DNA from: Hyphomicrobiales bacterium
Lineage (GTDB): Bacteria > Pseudomonadota > Alphaproteobacteria > Rhizobiales > Xanthobacteraceae
NCBI GenBank assembly: GCA_016201085.1
Contig: JACQDO010000292.1
Span: 1-7,108 of the forward strand
DNA: 7,108 bases
Reading direction: 5' to 3'
The translations under genes and the position numbers were made by a program. The notes under the pieces were generated by a model that worked only from the letters and a program-made list of their open reading frames with translations, had not been told where the DNA came from and ran no database searches. Below, in pieces: positions 1 to 6,169 of this stretch (its first letter is position 1; every line of letters begins with the position of its first letter).

Positions 1-2
1 CC

Positions 3-1346
3 TGGCTCGACGGCGTCGGCGCCAGCGGCCTCGACGGTCACGATTTGCGCGAGCTCGGTCTGAAGAACGGCAACCTCATTGTCGACGACCGCCGCAACGG
101 CAAGCGTTGGAGCTTCGACAAGATCAATGCCAGCCTGATGCGGCCGCAGCTTGGCGGCATCATATTCCGGCTCGAATCGGACGACCACGAGCGTCCCTGG
201 CAGTTGAGCGCGGCGATGCGCCCGCTCGGCGACGGCGTACGCGCGGTCGGCATAGAAGCGCGCAAGATTTCCGTCCGTGACATTCTGATGGCGATGCGGC
301 TCAATGAAGGCGCCATCGATGTCGATCTGCCGCTGTCGGCCAGCATCCGCGCCGAAGTTCTCGATGATGGCACGCCGCAGCTGATCCAAGGACAATTGGT
401 CGCAGATGCCGGAACCATCCTCGATCGCCACGGGGCGAAAACAAGCATTGCGATCGATCGTGCCGACTTTCGCTTCAATTGGGATGTGCGGCGACGCAGT
501 CTGATCATGCCTTTCCAGGTGCACTCGGGCGGCAACCAGTTCACCTTGCAGGCGACGCTGGCGGCACCCGACGAACCGAACACCGCCTGGCAACTCACGG
601 TGGTGCGCGGCGATCCGGTGATTGATCCGGTCATCCTGGCGGCCGGTGCGTCGCCCGATCAGGAAGGCTTCGCCCTCAATCGGACCATTGTGCGCGCACG
701 CATCGATCTGGTACGCAAGCGCGTCGACCTCGATCAGGGCGATTTCAGCCGTATCGACACACGGCCGACGCATAATATCGGCGTCGCCGTCACCGGTAGC
801 CTGGATTATTCCGGCGCCGAACCGCATCTCGCCTTCGGTGTAGCCGCCACGCGCATGCCATTGTCGGTGATGAAACGGCTGTGGCCGGTTTTCACCGCGC
901 CCGGTGTGCGGACATGGGTCATGGAACACATGTCGGGCGGAATAGTCGAGCGCGTGGTAATTGCCGGCAACGCACCGTCCGCGTCGTTCAAGGCCAATGG
1001 TCCGCCGACTCCGGACGACGGTCTATCGGTCGATATCGAGACCAGCGGCACCACCTTGCAGCCGGTCGCCACGCTACCGGCGATCCGCGACGCCGATCTC
1101 ACCGTCCACGTCACCGGGCGCACCGACCGGGTCGATCTCGGGCGTGGCACCGTCGAGGCGGCGGCGGGACGCAAGCTCAGTATCACCGGCGGCGACCAAT
1201 TTCGCCGCCGACAAGATGCTGCTGGGCCAGCGCCTGGAAGCCAATACGCTGCGTGTAACGGCTTCGAGCGACGGCTATCAGATCAAGGGCGACGTCAAGG
1301 TCAACGGCACACCGGCGACCATCGAGGTGCGCCAGCAGAAGGGTGA
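3..1346 (+). CDS. DUF3971-containing N-terminal side of the broken AsmA-like gene (partial)
   Basis: Frame 3 reads through from the window edge to a stop at 1344-1346, but only up to about position 1202 does it read as the real protein (about 400 residues); the rest is out-of-frame tail. Conserved-looking blocks are an LGLKNGNLIVDD stretch near 54-89, a block holding RLWPVFTAPGVRTWV near 876-920 that matches the WP...VR.W pattern of DUF3971, and RDADLTVHVTGRTDRVDLG near 1086-1142 followed by GRKLSITGG just before the break. The composition is rich in alternating hydrophobic and polar residues, as expected for a long beta-sheet scaffold facing the periplasm. If translated as it stands, the product would lack the C-terminal AsmA-like domain and end in about 48 foreign residues. 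The true start codon is upstream of the window. Confidence 0.6.
   Translation, partial: WLDGVGASGLDGHDLRELGLKNGNLIVDDRRNGKRWSFDKINASLMRPQLGGIIFRLESDDHERPWQLSAAMRPLGDGVRAVGIEARKISVRDILMAMRLNEGAIDVDLPLSASIRAEVLDDGTPQLIQGQLVADAGTILDRHGAKTSIAIDRADFRFNWDVRRRSLIMPFQVHSGGNQFTLQATLAAPDEPNTAWQLTVVRGDPVIDPVILAAGASPDQEGFALNRTIVRARIDLVRKRVDLDQGDFSRIDTRPTHNIGVAVTGSLDYSGAEPHLAFGVAATRMPLSVMKRLWPVFTAPGVRTWVMEHMSGGIVERVVIAGNAPSASFKANGPPTPDDGLSVDIETSGTTLQPVATLPAIRDADLTVHVTGRTDRVDLGRGTVEAAAGRKLSITGGDQFRRRQDAAGPAPGSQYAACNGFERRLSDQGRRQGQRHTGDHRGAPAEG
1187..1210 (+). repeat. Perfect 9-bp inverted repeat at the frameshift junction
   Basis: CGGCGGCGA (1187-1195) and TCGCCGCCG (1202-1210) are exact reverse complements separated by six bases (CCAATT). 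This GC-rich hairpin sits exactly where the AsmA-like gene changes frame. Such hairpins can stall polymerases and promote slippage or deletion, in the cell or during sequencing, so it offers a mechanism for the break. It could also be chance from GGC/GCC-rich codons. Confidence 0.8.
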
Positions 1347-2646
1347 GCCGGACGCCGAATTGAAACTGCAGGCGATCATCGATGAGGCGGCGCGCCGCCG
1401 GCTCGCGATCGATTTCGGCACCAGCGTCACCGGCGCGATCCCAATCAAGGTCAACGGTCGCATCGGCAACAATGTGCGCGACGATCACATGAATGTGGAG
1501 GCCGATCTTACGCCGGTGAAGATCGACAACCTGCTGCCGGGATGGTTGAAACCCGCAGGCAAAGCGGCGCGCGCCACCTATTCGCTGCTCAAGACCGACA
1601 AAACGGTGCGCTTCGATAATTTGAGCATCGACGGTCCCAATACGTCGGTGCGCGGATCGGTCGAGATCGACAATGGCGGCGAAATCGTGTCGGCGAATTT
1701 TCCGGTGTTCAGTCTGTCGGATGGCGACAAGGTCACGCTTAAAGTCGATCGCGGCGGTGACAGCGTGCTGCGCGTGGTCATGCGCGGCGACGTCTATGAC
1801 GGCCGCAATTTCATCAAGGCGTCGCTTGCCGGCGACGGGCAGAATGCGGCCAAGCACAAGCAGAGCGATGTCGATCTCGACATCAAGATCGGCACGGTGG
1901 CGGGCCACAATGGCGAGACGCTACGCGGCCTCGATCTCAGAATGGCGCGCCGCGGCGGTCATATCCGCAGCTTCGCGATGACGTCCAAGATCGGCCGCGA
2001 TACGGCACTCAGCGGCGACCTGCGGCTGCGCGCGCGCGACAATCACCAGGTGATCTATTTCGAAACCGAAGACGCCGGCGCACTGTTCCGTTTAACCGAC
2101 ATGTATCCGCGCATGTTCGGCGGGCAGATGTGGGTGGCGATGGATCCGCCGACACAGGAGCAGACCCCGCAAGTCGGCTATCTTCACATCGGCAATTTCG
2201 TGGTGCGCGGCGAGCCCGCGCTCGAACGCGTGATCTCGGGCGCGCCCGGTGCCGCCAAGGGCTCGGTGGAATTTTCCGAACTGCACTCCGACTTCACGCG
2301 TTTCCCCGGCAAGATGGCGATACGCGACGGCGTCGTGCGCGGCCCGCTGGTCGGTGCCACCATCGAGGGCCAAATCGATTACCTCAAGGACGAAGTGCAC
2401 CTGCGTGGCACCTTCGTGCCGTTTTATGGCCTCAACAACATGTTCGGCAAAATCCCGATTTTCGGCTTATTCCTCGGCGGCGGCAGCAATGAGGGCCTGC
2501 TCGGCATCACCTATGAGGCGGTGGGCCGGCCGAGCGCCCCGCGCATCACGGTCAATCCGGTGAGCGCGATCGCGCCCGGCCTCCTGCGCAAGTTCATTCC
2601 CTCGCCCGGCAGCTTCGACAGCAATTTCATTCCGCCGCAGCGGTGA
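1204..2646 (+). CDS. AsmA-like C-terminal side of the broken gene
   Basis: Frame 1 from about 1201 gives some 480 residues, beginning FAADKMLLGQRLEANTLRV. The last 100 residues carry the signature of the AsmA-like C-terminal region: GTFVPFYGLNNMFGKIPIFG, then LFLGGGSNEGLLGITYEAVG, then VNPVSAIAPGLLRKFIP. A second conserved block is the IDNLLPGW / ANFPVF / GDKVTLKVDRGGDSVLRV region around 1525-1780. Frame 1 is open further upstream (to 961), but the Arg/Pro/Ser-rich translation there is a shadow of the frame-3 gene. An internal ATG at 1216-1218 could in principle restart translation, but no good ribosome binding site precedes it and the product would lack a signal sequence. I therefore read this as the second half of one gene, not as an independent gene. 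It ends 13 bases before the convergent tyrS stop. Confidence 0.65.
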   Translation, partial: AADKMLLGQRLEANTLRVTASSDGYQIKGDVKVNGTPATIEVRQQKGEPDAELKLQAIIDEAARRRLAIDFGTSVTGAIPIKVNGRIGNNVRDDHMNVEADLTPVKIDNLLPGWLKPAGKAARATYSLLKTDKTVRFDNLSIDGPNTSVRGSVEIDNGGEIVSANFPVFSLSDGDKVTLKVDRGGDSVLRVVMRGDVYDGRNFIKASLAGDGQNAAKHKQSDVDLDIKIGTVAGHNGETLRGLDLRMARRGGHIRSFAMTSKIGRDTALSGDLRLRARDNHQVIYFETEDAGALFRLTDMYPRMFGGQMWVAMDPPTQEQTPQVGYLHIGNFVVRGEPALERVISGAPGAAKGSVEFSELHSDFTRFPGKMAIRDGVVRGPLVGATIEGQIDYLKDEVHLRGTFVPFYGLNNMFGKIPIFGLFLGGGSNEGLLGITYEAVGRPSAPRITVNPVSAIAPGLLRKFIPSPGSFDSNFIPPQR

Positions 2647-2663
2647 ACGACGGCAGAGTTCAC
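2643..2663. terminator. Short inverted repeat across the two convergent stop codons (weak possible terminator)
   Basis: GTGAAC (2643-2648) and GTTCAC (2658-2663) form a 6-bp stem with a 9-base loop. Each arm contains one of the two TGA stop codons, that of the AsmA-like gene on the + strand and that of tyrS on the - strand. No T tract follows on either side, so intrinsic termination is doubtful. The symmetry may simply come from both genes ending in TGAAC-like sequence. Confidence 0.25.
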
Positions 2664-3916
2664 GCCGGCTTCAGCAGCACGTGCTTCTTCTTGCCGAGCG
2701 AAAGCTTGATCACGCCCTCGGGGGTCAGGTCGCTAGGCGTAAGCGTCAGTTTCTCGTCGGTCACAGCCGCATCGTTGACCTTGAGACCGCCGGCCTTGAT
2801 CTGGCGACGTGCTTCGCCGTTGGAGGCGACGAGCTTGGCCTTCTCCGCAAACGCAATGAGCACGCCGAGGCCGCGTTCAAGCTCGGCGCGCGCGATCTCT
2901 ACGGTCGGTAGCGTTTCGGCAAGCCCACCGCCCTCGAAAGTCTTGCGCGCGGTCTCTCGCGCCTGATCGGCGGCCTCGCGGCCATGCACCAAGGCGGTCG
3001 CCTCGGTGGCCAGCACCTTTTTGGCCTCATTGAGTTCGGCGCCTTGCAGCGCCGTAAGCCGTGCGATCTCGTCGAGCGGCAGGATGGTGAACAGCTTGAG
3101 GAAGCGGCCGACGTCGCCGTCCTCGGTGTTGCGCCAGTACTGCCAATAATCGTAGGGGCTCTTGAGATTGGCATCGAGCCAGACCGCGCCGGCGGCGGTC
3201 TTGCCCATCTTGGCGCCGGACGAAGTGGTGATCAGCGGCGAGGTGAGCGCGAACAACTGCGCGTTCTGCATGCGGCGGCCGAGATCGATGCCATTGACGA
3301 TATTGCCCCACTGGTCGGAGCCGCCCATCTGCAGAACGCAGCCATTGCGCTTGTTGAGTTCGACGAAGTCGTAGGCTTGCAGCACCATGTAGTTGAATTC
3401 GAGGAACGACAGCTCCTGTTGGCGGTCGAGCCGCATCTTGACCGAGTCGAATGAGAGCATGCGGTTGACCGAGAAATGCCGGCCGACGTCGCGCAGGAAG
3501 TCGATGTAGTTGAGCGTGTTCAGCCAGTCGGCATTGTTCGCCATGATGGCATTGCCACCGGCGCCCTCGAATTTCAGGAATTTCGAGAAGATCGCGCGGA
3601 TGCCCTTGAGATTCTCGTTGATCGTCTCGTCGGTGAGGATGCGCCGGCTTTCGTCCTTGCCGGACGGATCGCCCACCCGGGTGGTGCCGCCGCCCATCAA
3701 CGCGATCGGCTGATGACCGGTCTGCTGCAACCAATAGAGCATCATGATCGGCAGCAGCGAGCCGACGTGCAGGGAGGCGGCCGTGCAATCGAAGCCGATA
3801 TAGGCGGTGATGGCGCCGGCCTTGGCGCGCGCATCGAGCACGTCGGGCTCCGACACCTGGTGGATGAAACCGCGCTCGGCCAGAATGTTGAGAAAATCGG
3901 ATTTATAGGCGCTCAT
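2660..3916 (-). CDS. tyrS: Tyrosyl-tRNA synthetase
   Basis: This cytoplasmic enzyme joins tyrosine to tRNA-Tyr using ATP, by way of tyrosyl-adenylate. The 418-residue length is normal for a bacterial class Ic TyrRS. The Rossmann catalytic domain shows YIGFD at 39-43 and the HIGH-type motif as HVGS at 50-53. Tyrosine and adenylate recognition residues appear as Y176, Q180 and D183 (in YMVLQAYDF) and as GGSDQWGN at 198-205. The KMSKS-type loop reads KMGKT at 236-240. The C-terminal S4-like RNA-binding domain lies around 350-410 ([15 protein letters not shown]). I chose the ATG at 3914-3916 ([10 protein letters not shown]). An in-frame TTG at 3944-3946 would add ten residues translated from the neighbouring palindromic repeat, which is implausible. 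The ribosome binding site is weak. The hydrolase gene lies upstream on the same strand, so the two may share transcripts. Confidence 0.97.
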   Translation of the reverse strand: MSAYKSDFLNILAERGFIHQVSEPDVLDARAKAGAITAYIGFDCTAASLHVGSLLPIMMLYWLQQTGHQPIALMGGGTTRVGDPSGKDESRRILTDETINENLKGIRAIFSKFLKFEGAGGNAIMANNADWLNTLNYIDFLRDVGRHFSVNRMLSFDSVKMRLDRQQELSFLEFNYMVLQAYDFVELNKRNGCVLQMGGSDQWGNIVNGIDLGRRMQNAQLFALTSPLITTSSGAKMGKTAAGAVWLDANLKSPYDYWQYWRNTEDGDVGRFLKLFTILPLDEIARLTALQGAELNEAKKVLATEATALVHGREAADQARETARKTFEGGGLAETLPTVEIARAELERGLGVLIAFAEKAKLVASNGEARRQIKAGGLKVNDAAVTDEKLTLTPSDLTPEGVIKLSLGKKKHVLLKPA

Positions 3917-3931
3917 ATCGTGACCCGTTTT

Positions 3932-3993
3932 GTCATGGCCTGGCAAAAGCGCGAAGCGACGCCGTCCCTTGGACGGCCATGCCCGGCGATGAC
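3932..3993. repeat. REP-like nested palindromic element between the hydrolase gene and tyrS
   Basis: The outer arms GTCATGGCCTGGC (3932-3944) and GCCCGGCGATGAC (3981-3993) are inverted copies matching at 11 of 13 positions. Inside them GCCGTCC (3961-3967) and GGACGGC (3971-3977) form a perfect 7-bp stem with a three-base loop. The pattern of GTCATGGCC-type ends around a GAAGCGACGCCGTCC core resembles the short palindromic repeats scattered between genes in Bradyrhizobium-like genomes; that likeness is from memory. It fills most of the 85-bp gap between the two minus-strand genes. It could fold in the mRNA and weaken read-through into tyrS or protect the upstream transcript. Confidence 0.75.
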
Positions 3994-4001
3994 GGGAAGA
4001 A

Positions 4002-4664
4002 TTACGCCGCGCTCGGCTTGCGTTCGGTCTTCAGCCGCTTGTCGAGATAGGCCGCGATCGAGGTGAGCAGAGTTTCGACCTTGCCGTCGAAGAAATGGTT
4101 GGCGCCCTGAACGATCTTCTGTTCGATCACGATGCCCTTCTGCGTCTTGAGCTTATCGACCAAGGTGGTCACGTCCTTGGCCGGCACCACGGCGTCCTTG
4201 TCGCCGTGGATGATGAGCCCCGACGACGGGCAGGGTGCCAGGAACGAGAAGTCGTACAGGTTGGCGGGCGGGCAGATCGAAATGAAGCCCTCGATCTCCG
4301 GCCGTCGCATCAAGAGCTGCATGCCGATCCAAGCGCCGAACGAGAAGCCGGCGATCCAGCAGCTTTTGGCCTCCGGATTAATGGTCTGCGCCCAGTCGAG
4401 GGCGGCGGCGGCATCCGACAATTCCCCGGTGCCGTGATCGAACGAGCCCTGGCTGCGGCCGACGCCGCGGAAATTGAAGCGCAGCGCCGAGAAGCCGCGA
4501 TGCACGAAGGCGTAGTAGAGCTGGTAGATGATCTGGTGGTTCATCGTCCCGCCGAACTGCGGATGCGGGTGCAGGACGATGGCGATCGGCGCGTTCTTTT
4601 GGCGGGCCGGATGATACCGGCCTTCGATCCGTCCGGCCGGACCGGTGAAAATGACCTCGGGCAT
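4002..4664 (-). CDS. Alpha/beta hydrolase of the COG2945 type, substrate unknown
   Basis: The 220-residue protein is a compact alpha/beta hydrolase, probably cytoplasmic since no signal peptide or membrane segment is seen. The nucleophile elbow is GFSFG at 106-110 with Ser108. The acid is probably Asp157 in HGDKDAVVP, and the histidine is His190 in GANHFF, so the catalytic triad is complete. The [12 protein letters not shown] block at 32-43 and the [10 protein letters not shown] block at 64-73 are typical of the COG2945 group of short esterase- or dienelactone-hydrolase-like proteins. No member of this group gives me a firm substrate, so I assign none. The start is the ATG at 4662-4664, with a GAGG ribosome binding site nine bases upstream (4674-4677, minus strand). 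The gene is divergent from the suf operon and upstream of tyrS. A perfect minus-strand TATAAT lies at 4775-4780, so iron control from the shared region is conceivable. Confidence 0.9.
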   Translation of the reverse strand: MPEVIFTGPAGRIEGRYHPARQKNAPIAIVLHPHPQFGGTMNHQIIYQLYYAFVHRGFSALRFNFRGVGRSQGSFDHGTGELSDAAAALDWAQTINPEAKSCWIAGFSFGAWIGMQLLMRRPEIEGFISICPPANLYDFSFLAPCPSSGLIIHGDKDAVVPAKDVTTLVDKLKTQKGIVIEQKIVQGANHFFDGKVETLLTSIAAYLDKRLKTERKPSAA

Positions 4665-4760
4665 AGCTGTCGACCTCGATATCCGCGCTTGGCCCGCGCG
4701 ATGGCTGCGGCCTTGGGTTTTGCTCAGCGCCTGGCCTGAACTGACGGTCTGGGCGCTAGT

Positions 4761-4775
4761 TTAGAACTGTTCTAA
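4761..4775. promoter_or_regulatory. Irr-type iron-control element (ICE-like palindrome)
   Basis: TTAGAAC (4761-4767), a single T, and GTTCTAA (4769-4775) make a perfect 7-1-7 palindrome in an AT-rich island between high-GC genes. The core TTAGAA-N3-TTCTAA resembles the iron control element bound by Irr, the haem-responsive Fur-family regulator of Rhizobiales. suf operons are known members of Irr regulons in this order. Irr would be expected to hold the operon down when iron is scarce, but the direction of control cannot be read from the sequence. A LexA site is unlikely, because the GAAC/GTTC half sites are only one base apart. Confidence 0.65.
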
Positions 4776-4780
4776 TTATA
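4775..4780 (-). promoter_or_regulatory. Possible -10 hexamer for the hydrolase gene
   Basis: Read on the minus strand this is a perfect TATAAT, touching the end of the ICE-like palindrome and about 110 bases before the hydrolase ATG. No good -35 is found at 16-18 bases; the nearest candidate is TTGCAG at 4800-4805, 19 bases away. If used, a protein bound at the palindrome would also block the hydrolase promoter. AT-rich sequence gives such hexamers by chance. Confidence 0.25.
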
Positions 4781-4793
4781 TGAATTCCGCTGG

Positions 4794-4829
4794 TCACGGC
4801 TGCAACAACGGCTATAAGTTGCGCCGTGA
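4794..4829 (+). promoter_or_regulatory. 12-bp inverted repeat with a possible promoter inside it, upstream of the suf operon
   Basis: TCACGGC (4794-4800) and GCAAC (4802-4806) pair fully with GTTGC (4818-4822) and GCCGTGA (4823-4829), leaving one bulged T at 4801 and an 11-base loop. The loop contains TATAA, and TATAAG at 4813-4818 is a 5/6 match to a -10 box. TGGTCA at 4791-4796 is a 4/6 match to a -35 box, 16 bases upstream. Two readings are possible. Either this is a DNA operator wrapped around the suf promoter, with the ICE-like site just upstream of the -35, or transcription starts further upstream and this is an RNA hairpin in the leader. The repeat itself is clear; its role is inferred. 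Confidence 0.5.
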
Positions 4830-4848
4830 ATGCGGGCTTCTAGCACGT

Positions 4849-4882
4849 CCCCTAGGGCAAAAAGCAAGCTTTTTGCGAGGGG
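4849..4882 (+). promoter_or_regulatory. Second strong hairpin in the suf leader, just before the ribosome binding region
   Basis: GCAAAAAGC (4857-4865) and GCTTTTTGC (4868-4876) are exact reverse complements with a two-base spacer. Outside them CCCCT (4849-4853) pairs with AGGGG (4878-4882) across a 3/1 internal loop. As RNA this would be a stable 14-bp stem ending 36 bases before the ATG at 4919. It also sequesters the only strongly purine-rich AGGGG of the leader. No U tract follows, so it is not a standard terminator. It may affect mRNA stability or translation of the first suf gene. Confidence 0.55.
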
Positions 4883-4907
4883 TAGGGCCAGAACGGTAAT
4901 TTGATAC

Positions 4908-4910
4908 AGG
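4908..4910 (+). promoter_or_regulatory. Weak ribosome binding site that favours the ATG at 4919
   Basis: AGG in ACAGGCG lies eight bases before the ATG at 4919. The alternative TTG at 4901 has only a poor ACGG at 4892-4895 and otherwise purine tracts 13 or more bases away. The weak site suggests modest or regulated initiation of the first suf gene, in contrast to the strong GGAGGG before sufB. Confidence 0.35.
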
Positions 4911-4918
4911 CGCAAGCA

Positions 4919-6073
4919 ATGCCCGAGCGGGCCTATTTCGATTGGAATGCCACGTCACCCCTTCGCCAGGTGGCGCGTGAGGCTATGGTCGCGGCACTCG
5001 GTCAGACCGGTAATGCCTCCTCGGTGCATGGCGAGGGCCGGACCGCCCGCCGGCTGATCGAGGACGCGCGCGCGCAGGTGGCTCACCTGGTCGGCGCCGA
5101 TGCCAAGGATGTCACCTTCGCCAGCGGTGCCACCGAAGCCAACATGCTGGCGTTGCACCCGGCCATGGGCGACCGGCTGTTCGTCTCGGCGGTTGAGCAT
5201 CCGTCGGTGCGGAGCGGCGGGCGATTTCCGGCCGAAAAGATCGAAGAACTGCCGGTCGATGGCGCCGGCTCGGTCGATCTTCATGCTCTAAGCAATGCCG
5301 TGGCTCGGGCCGAGCGCCCGTTTGTTTCGATCATGCTCGCTAATAACGAAACCGGCGTGATCGAGCCGATCGTGCAAATCGCGCAGATCGTGCACACCGC
5401 CAATGGTGTGCTGCACGTCGACGCGGTACAGGGGCCCGGACGTATCGATTGCGATCTCAAGACATTGGGTGCCGACCTGCTCAGCATCTCCGCCCACAAG
5501 CTCGGCGGACCGCAAGGCGTCGGCGCGCTGATCCGGCGCGGCTACATCCAGATCGAACCGCTGATCAGAGGCGGCGGCCAGGAGCGTGGCCTACGCGCGG
5601 GAACCGAAAACGTGGCGGGGATCGCAGGCTTTGGCGCGGCCTGTGCGGCGCTGGCCGCCAACTGGCGCCACGAAGCCATCCGCATGGCGGCTCTGCGCGA
5701 TCGTATCGAAACCGGCATAAAGGCGCTGGTGCCGCGGGCGGTGATCTTCGGCCAAAATGCGCCGCGGCTGCCCAATACGACACTGTTCTCGATTCCCGGC
5801 ATCAAGGCGGAGACGGCGATAATTGCCTTTGATCTCAATGGTATAGCGCTATCGTCCGGTTCCGCCTGCTCGTCCGGCAAGGTGCAGACCTCGCACGTAT
5901 TGGCGGCGATGGGGGTGGAACCCGAGCTTGCGCGCGGCGCGCTGCGCATCAGCCTCGGTTGCAGCACGACTGACGCCGAGGTCGACAATCTGCTGAATGC
6001 TTTGACTAAAGTCAGTTCGTCATTACTTAAGGGGCATGAGAATTCACGCGTGAACTCGGGCTTGGCCGCCTGA
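4919..6073 (+). CDS. sufS2: Class I cysteine desulfurase (IscS/NifS-like), first gene of the suf operon
   Basis: This PLP enzyme converts L-cysteine to L-alanine and leaves a persulfide on its catalytic cysteine, the sulfur source for Fe-S cluster assembly in the cytoplasm. Numbered from the ATG at 4919 (384 residues), it shows SGATEAN at 69-75, the PLP-stacking His94 in VEHPSV, Asp168 in HVDAVQ, the PLP lysine Lys194 in SAHKLGGPQG, RAGTENV at 226-232, and catalytic Cys317 in SSGSACSSGKVQTSHVL. The GSACSSG-type loop marks class I (IscS/NifS), unlike the true SufS of class II usually found later in rhizobial suf operons; hence sufS2. An in-frame TTG at 4901 would add MIQAQA. I prefer the ATG because AGG at 4908-4910 lies eight bases before it and MPERAYFDWNATSPLR matches usual family starts. 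The last 15 residues or so are an unconserved tail. sufB follows after 96 bases. Confidence 0.93.
   Translation: MPERAYFDWNATSPLRQVAREAMVAALGQTGNASSVHGEGRTARRLIEDARAQVAHLVGADAKDVTFASGATEANMLALHPAMGDRLFVSAVEHPSVRSGGRFPAEKIEELPVDGAGSVDLHALSNAVARAERPFVSIMLANNETGVIEPIVQIAQIVHTANGVLHVDAVQGPGRIDCDLKTLGADLLSISAHKLGGPQGVGALIRRGYIQIEPLIRGGGQERGLRAGTENVAGIAGFGAACAALAANWRHEAIRMAALRDRIETGIKALVPRAVIFGQNAPRLPNTTLFSIPGIKAETAIIAFDLNGIALSSGSACSSGKVQTSHVLAAMGVEPELARGALRISLGCSTTDAEVDNLLNALTKVSSSLLKGHENSRVNSGLAA
6043..6054. repeat. Perfect 12-base palindrome in the 3' end of sufS2
   Basis: TTCACGCGTGAA is fully self-complementary and lies in the codons of the unconserved C-terminal tail of the desulfurase, 19 bases before the stop codon. 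It could be a protein-binding site or chance; nothing else supports a role. Confidence 0.4.
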
Positions 6074-6169
6074 GGATGAGCACATAAGGAATGATCGCAA
6101 CGCGATAGCGAACCGACCATAACCGACAAATCCAACCCGCGGTCCTTGAAACCGTGAGCGGAGGGAAGA
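6074..6169 (+). other. sufS2-sufB intergenic spacer with a small hairpin
   Basis: The 96-base gap holds no gene; the ATG-initiated frames end after a few codons. ATCGC (6094-6098) and GCGAT (6102-6106) form a 5-bp stem with a three-base loop. A strong ribosome binding site, GGAGGG at 6160-6165, ends the spacer. No terminator is seen, so sufB is likely co-transcribed with sufS2. The spacer is long for an operon and could allow separate control of sufB translation. Confidence 0.5.

Larger units (their letters stand above)
3..2646 (+). pseudogene. DUF3971/AsmA-like (YhdP-type) envelope protein gene, 5'-truncated by the window edge and frameshifted
   Basis: This is the 3' part of a long gene for a protein of the DUF3971 plus AsmA-like C-terminal type. 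Proteins of this group are inner-membrane anchored with a very long beta-rich periplasmic part, and relatives (YhdP, TamB, AsmA) act in outer-membrane homeostasis and phospholipid transport. The frame is open from position 3 in frame 3 and continues in frame 1 to the TGA at 2644-2646. The sharp switch at about 1186-1203 amounts to one extra base, or a loss of a length not divisible by three. Both sides read as good alphaproteobacterial protein, so the break is recent or is a sequence or assembly error. From my memory of homologues, a block of roughly 100 residues normally lies between the two sides, so a deletion is likely. The N-terminal membrane anchor is outside the window. The family is clear; whether the break is real is uncertain. 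Confidence 0.75.

Noticed and set aside
961..1200. Upstream extension of the AsmA-like 3' half as a separate gene starting at TTG 961.
   Set aside because: The translation is Arg/Pro/Ser-rich shadow of the frame-3 protein, which shows clear DUF3971 features over the same bases.
1186..1204. Programmed ribosomal frameshifting to join the two AsmA-like halves.
   Set aside because: No slippery heptamer followed by a suitably spaced structure is seen, and programmed shifting is not known for this family; mutation or sequence error is simpler.
3027..3788. Overlapping 253-codon minus-strand frame within tyrS.
   Set aside because: It is an Arg/His-rich shadow frame of tyrS with no recognisable domain.
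3917..3946. Longer tyrS start at TTG 3944-3946.
   Set aside because: The added residues ([10 protein letters not shown]) are the translation of the palindromic repeat; the ATG at 3914-3916 gives the usual TyrRS N-terminus.
4761..4775. LexA (SOS) operator reading of the GAAC/GTTC palindrome.
   Set aside because: Alphaproteobacterial LexA sites have half sites about seven bases apart; here the spacing is one base, and the genes are not SOS genes.
4830..4904. A 24-codon open frame (MRASSTSPRAKS...) in the suf leader, ending 14 bases before the ATG of the desulfurase, as a possible leader peptide.
   Set aside because: It has no convincing ribosome binding site, contains no cysteine codons that would suggest attenuation, and is mostly made of the hairpin repeat sequence.
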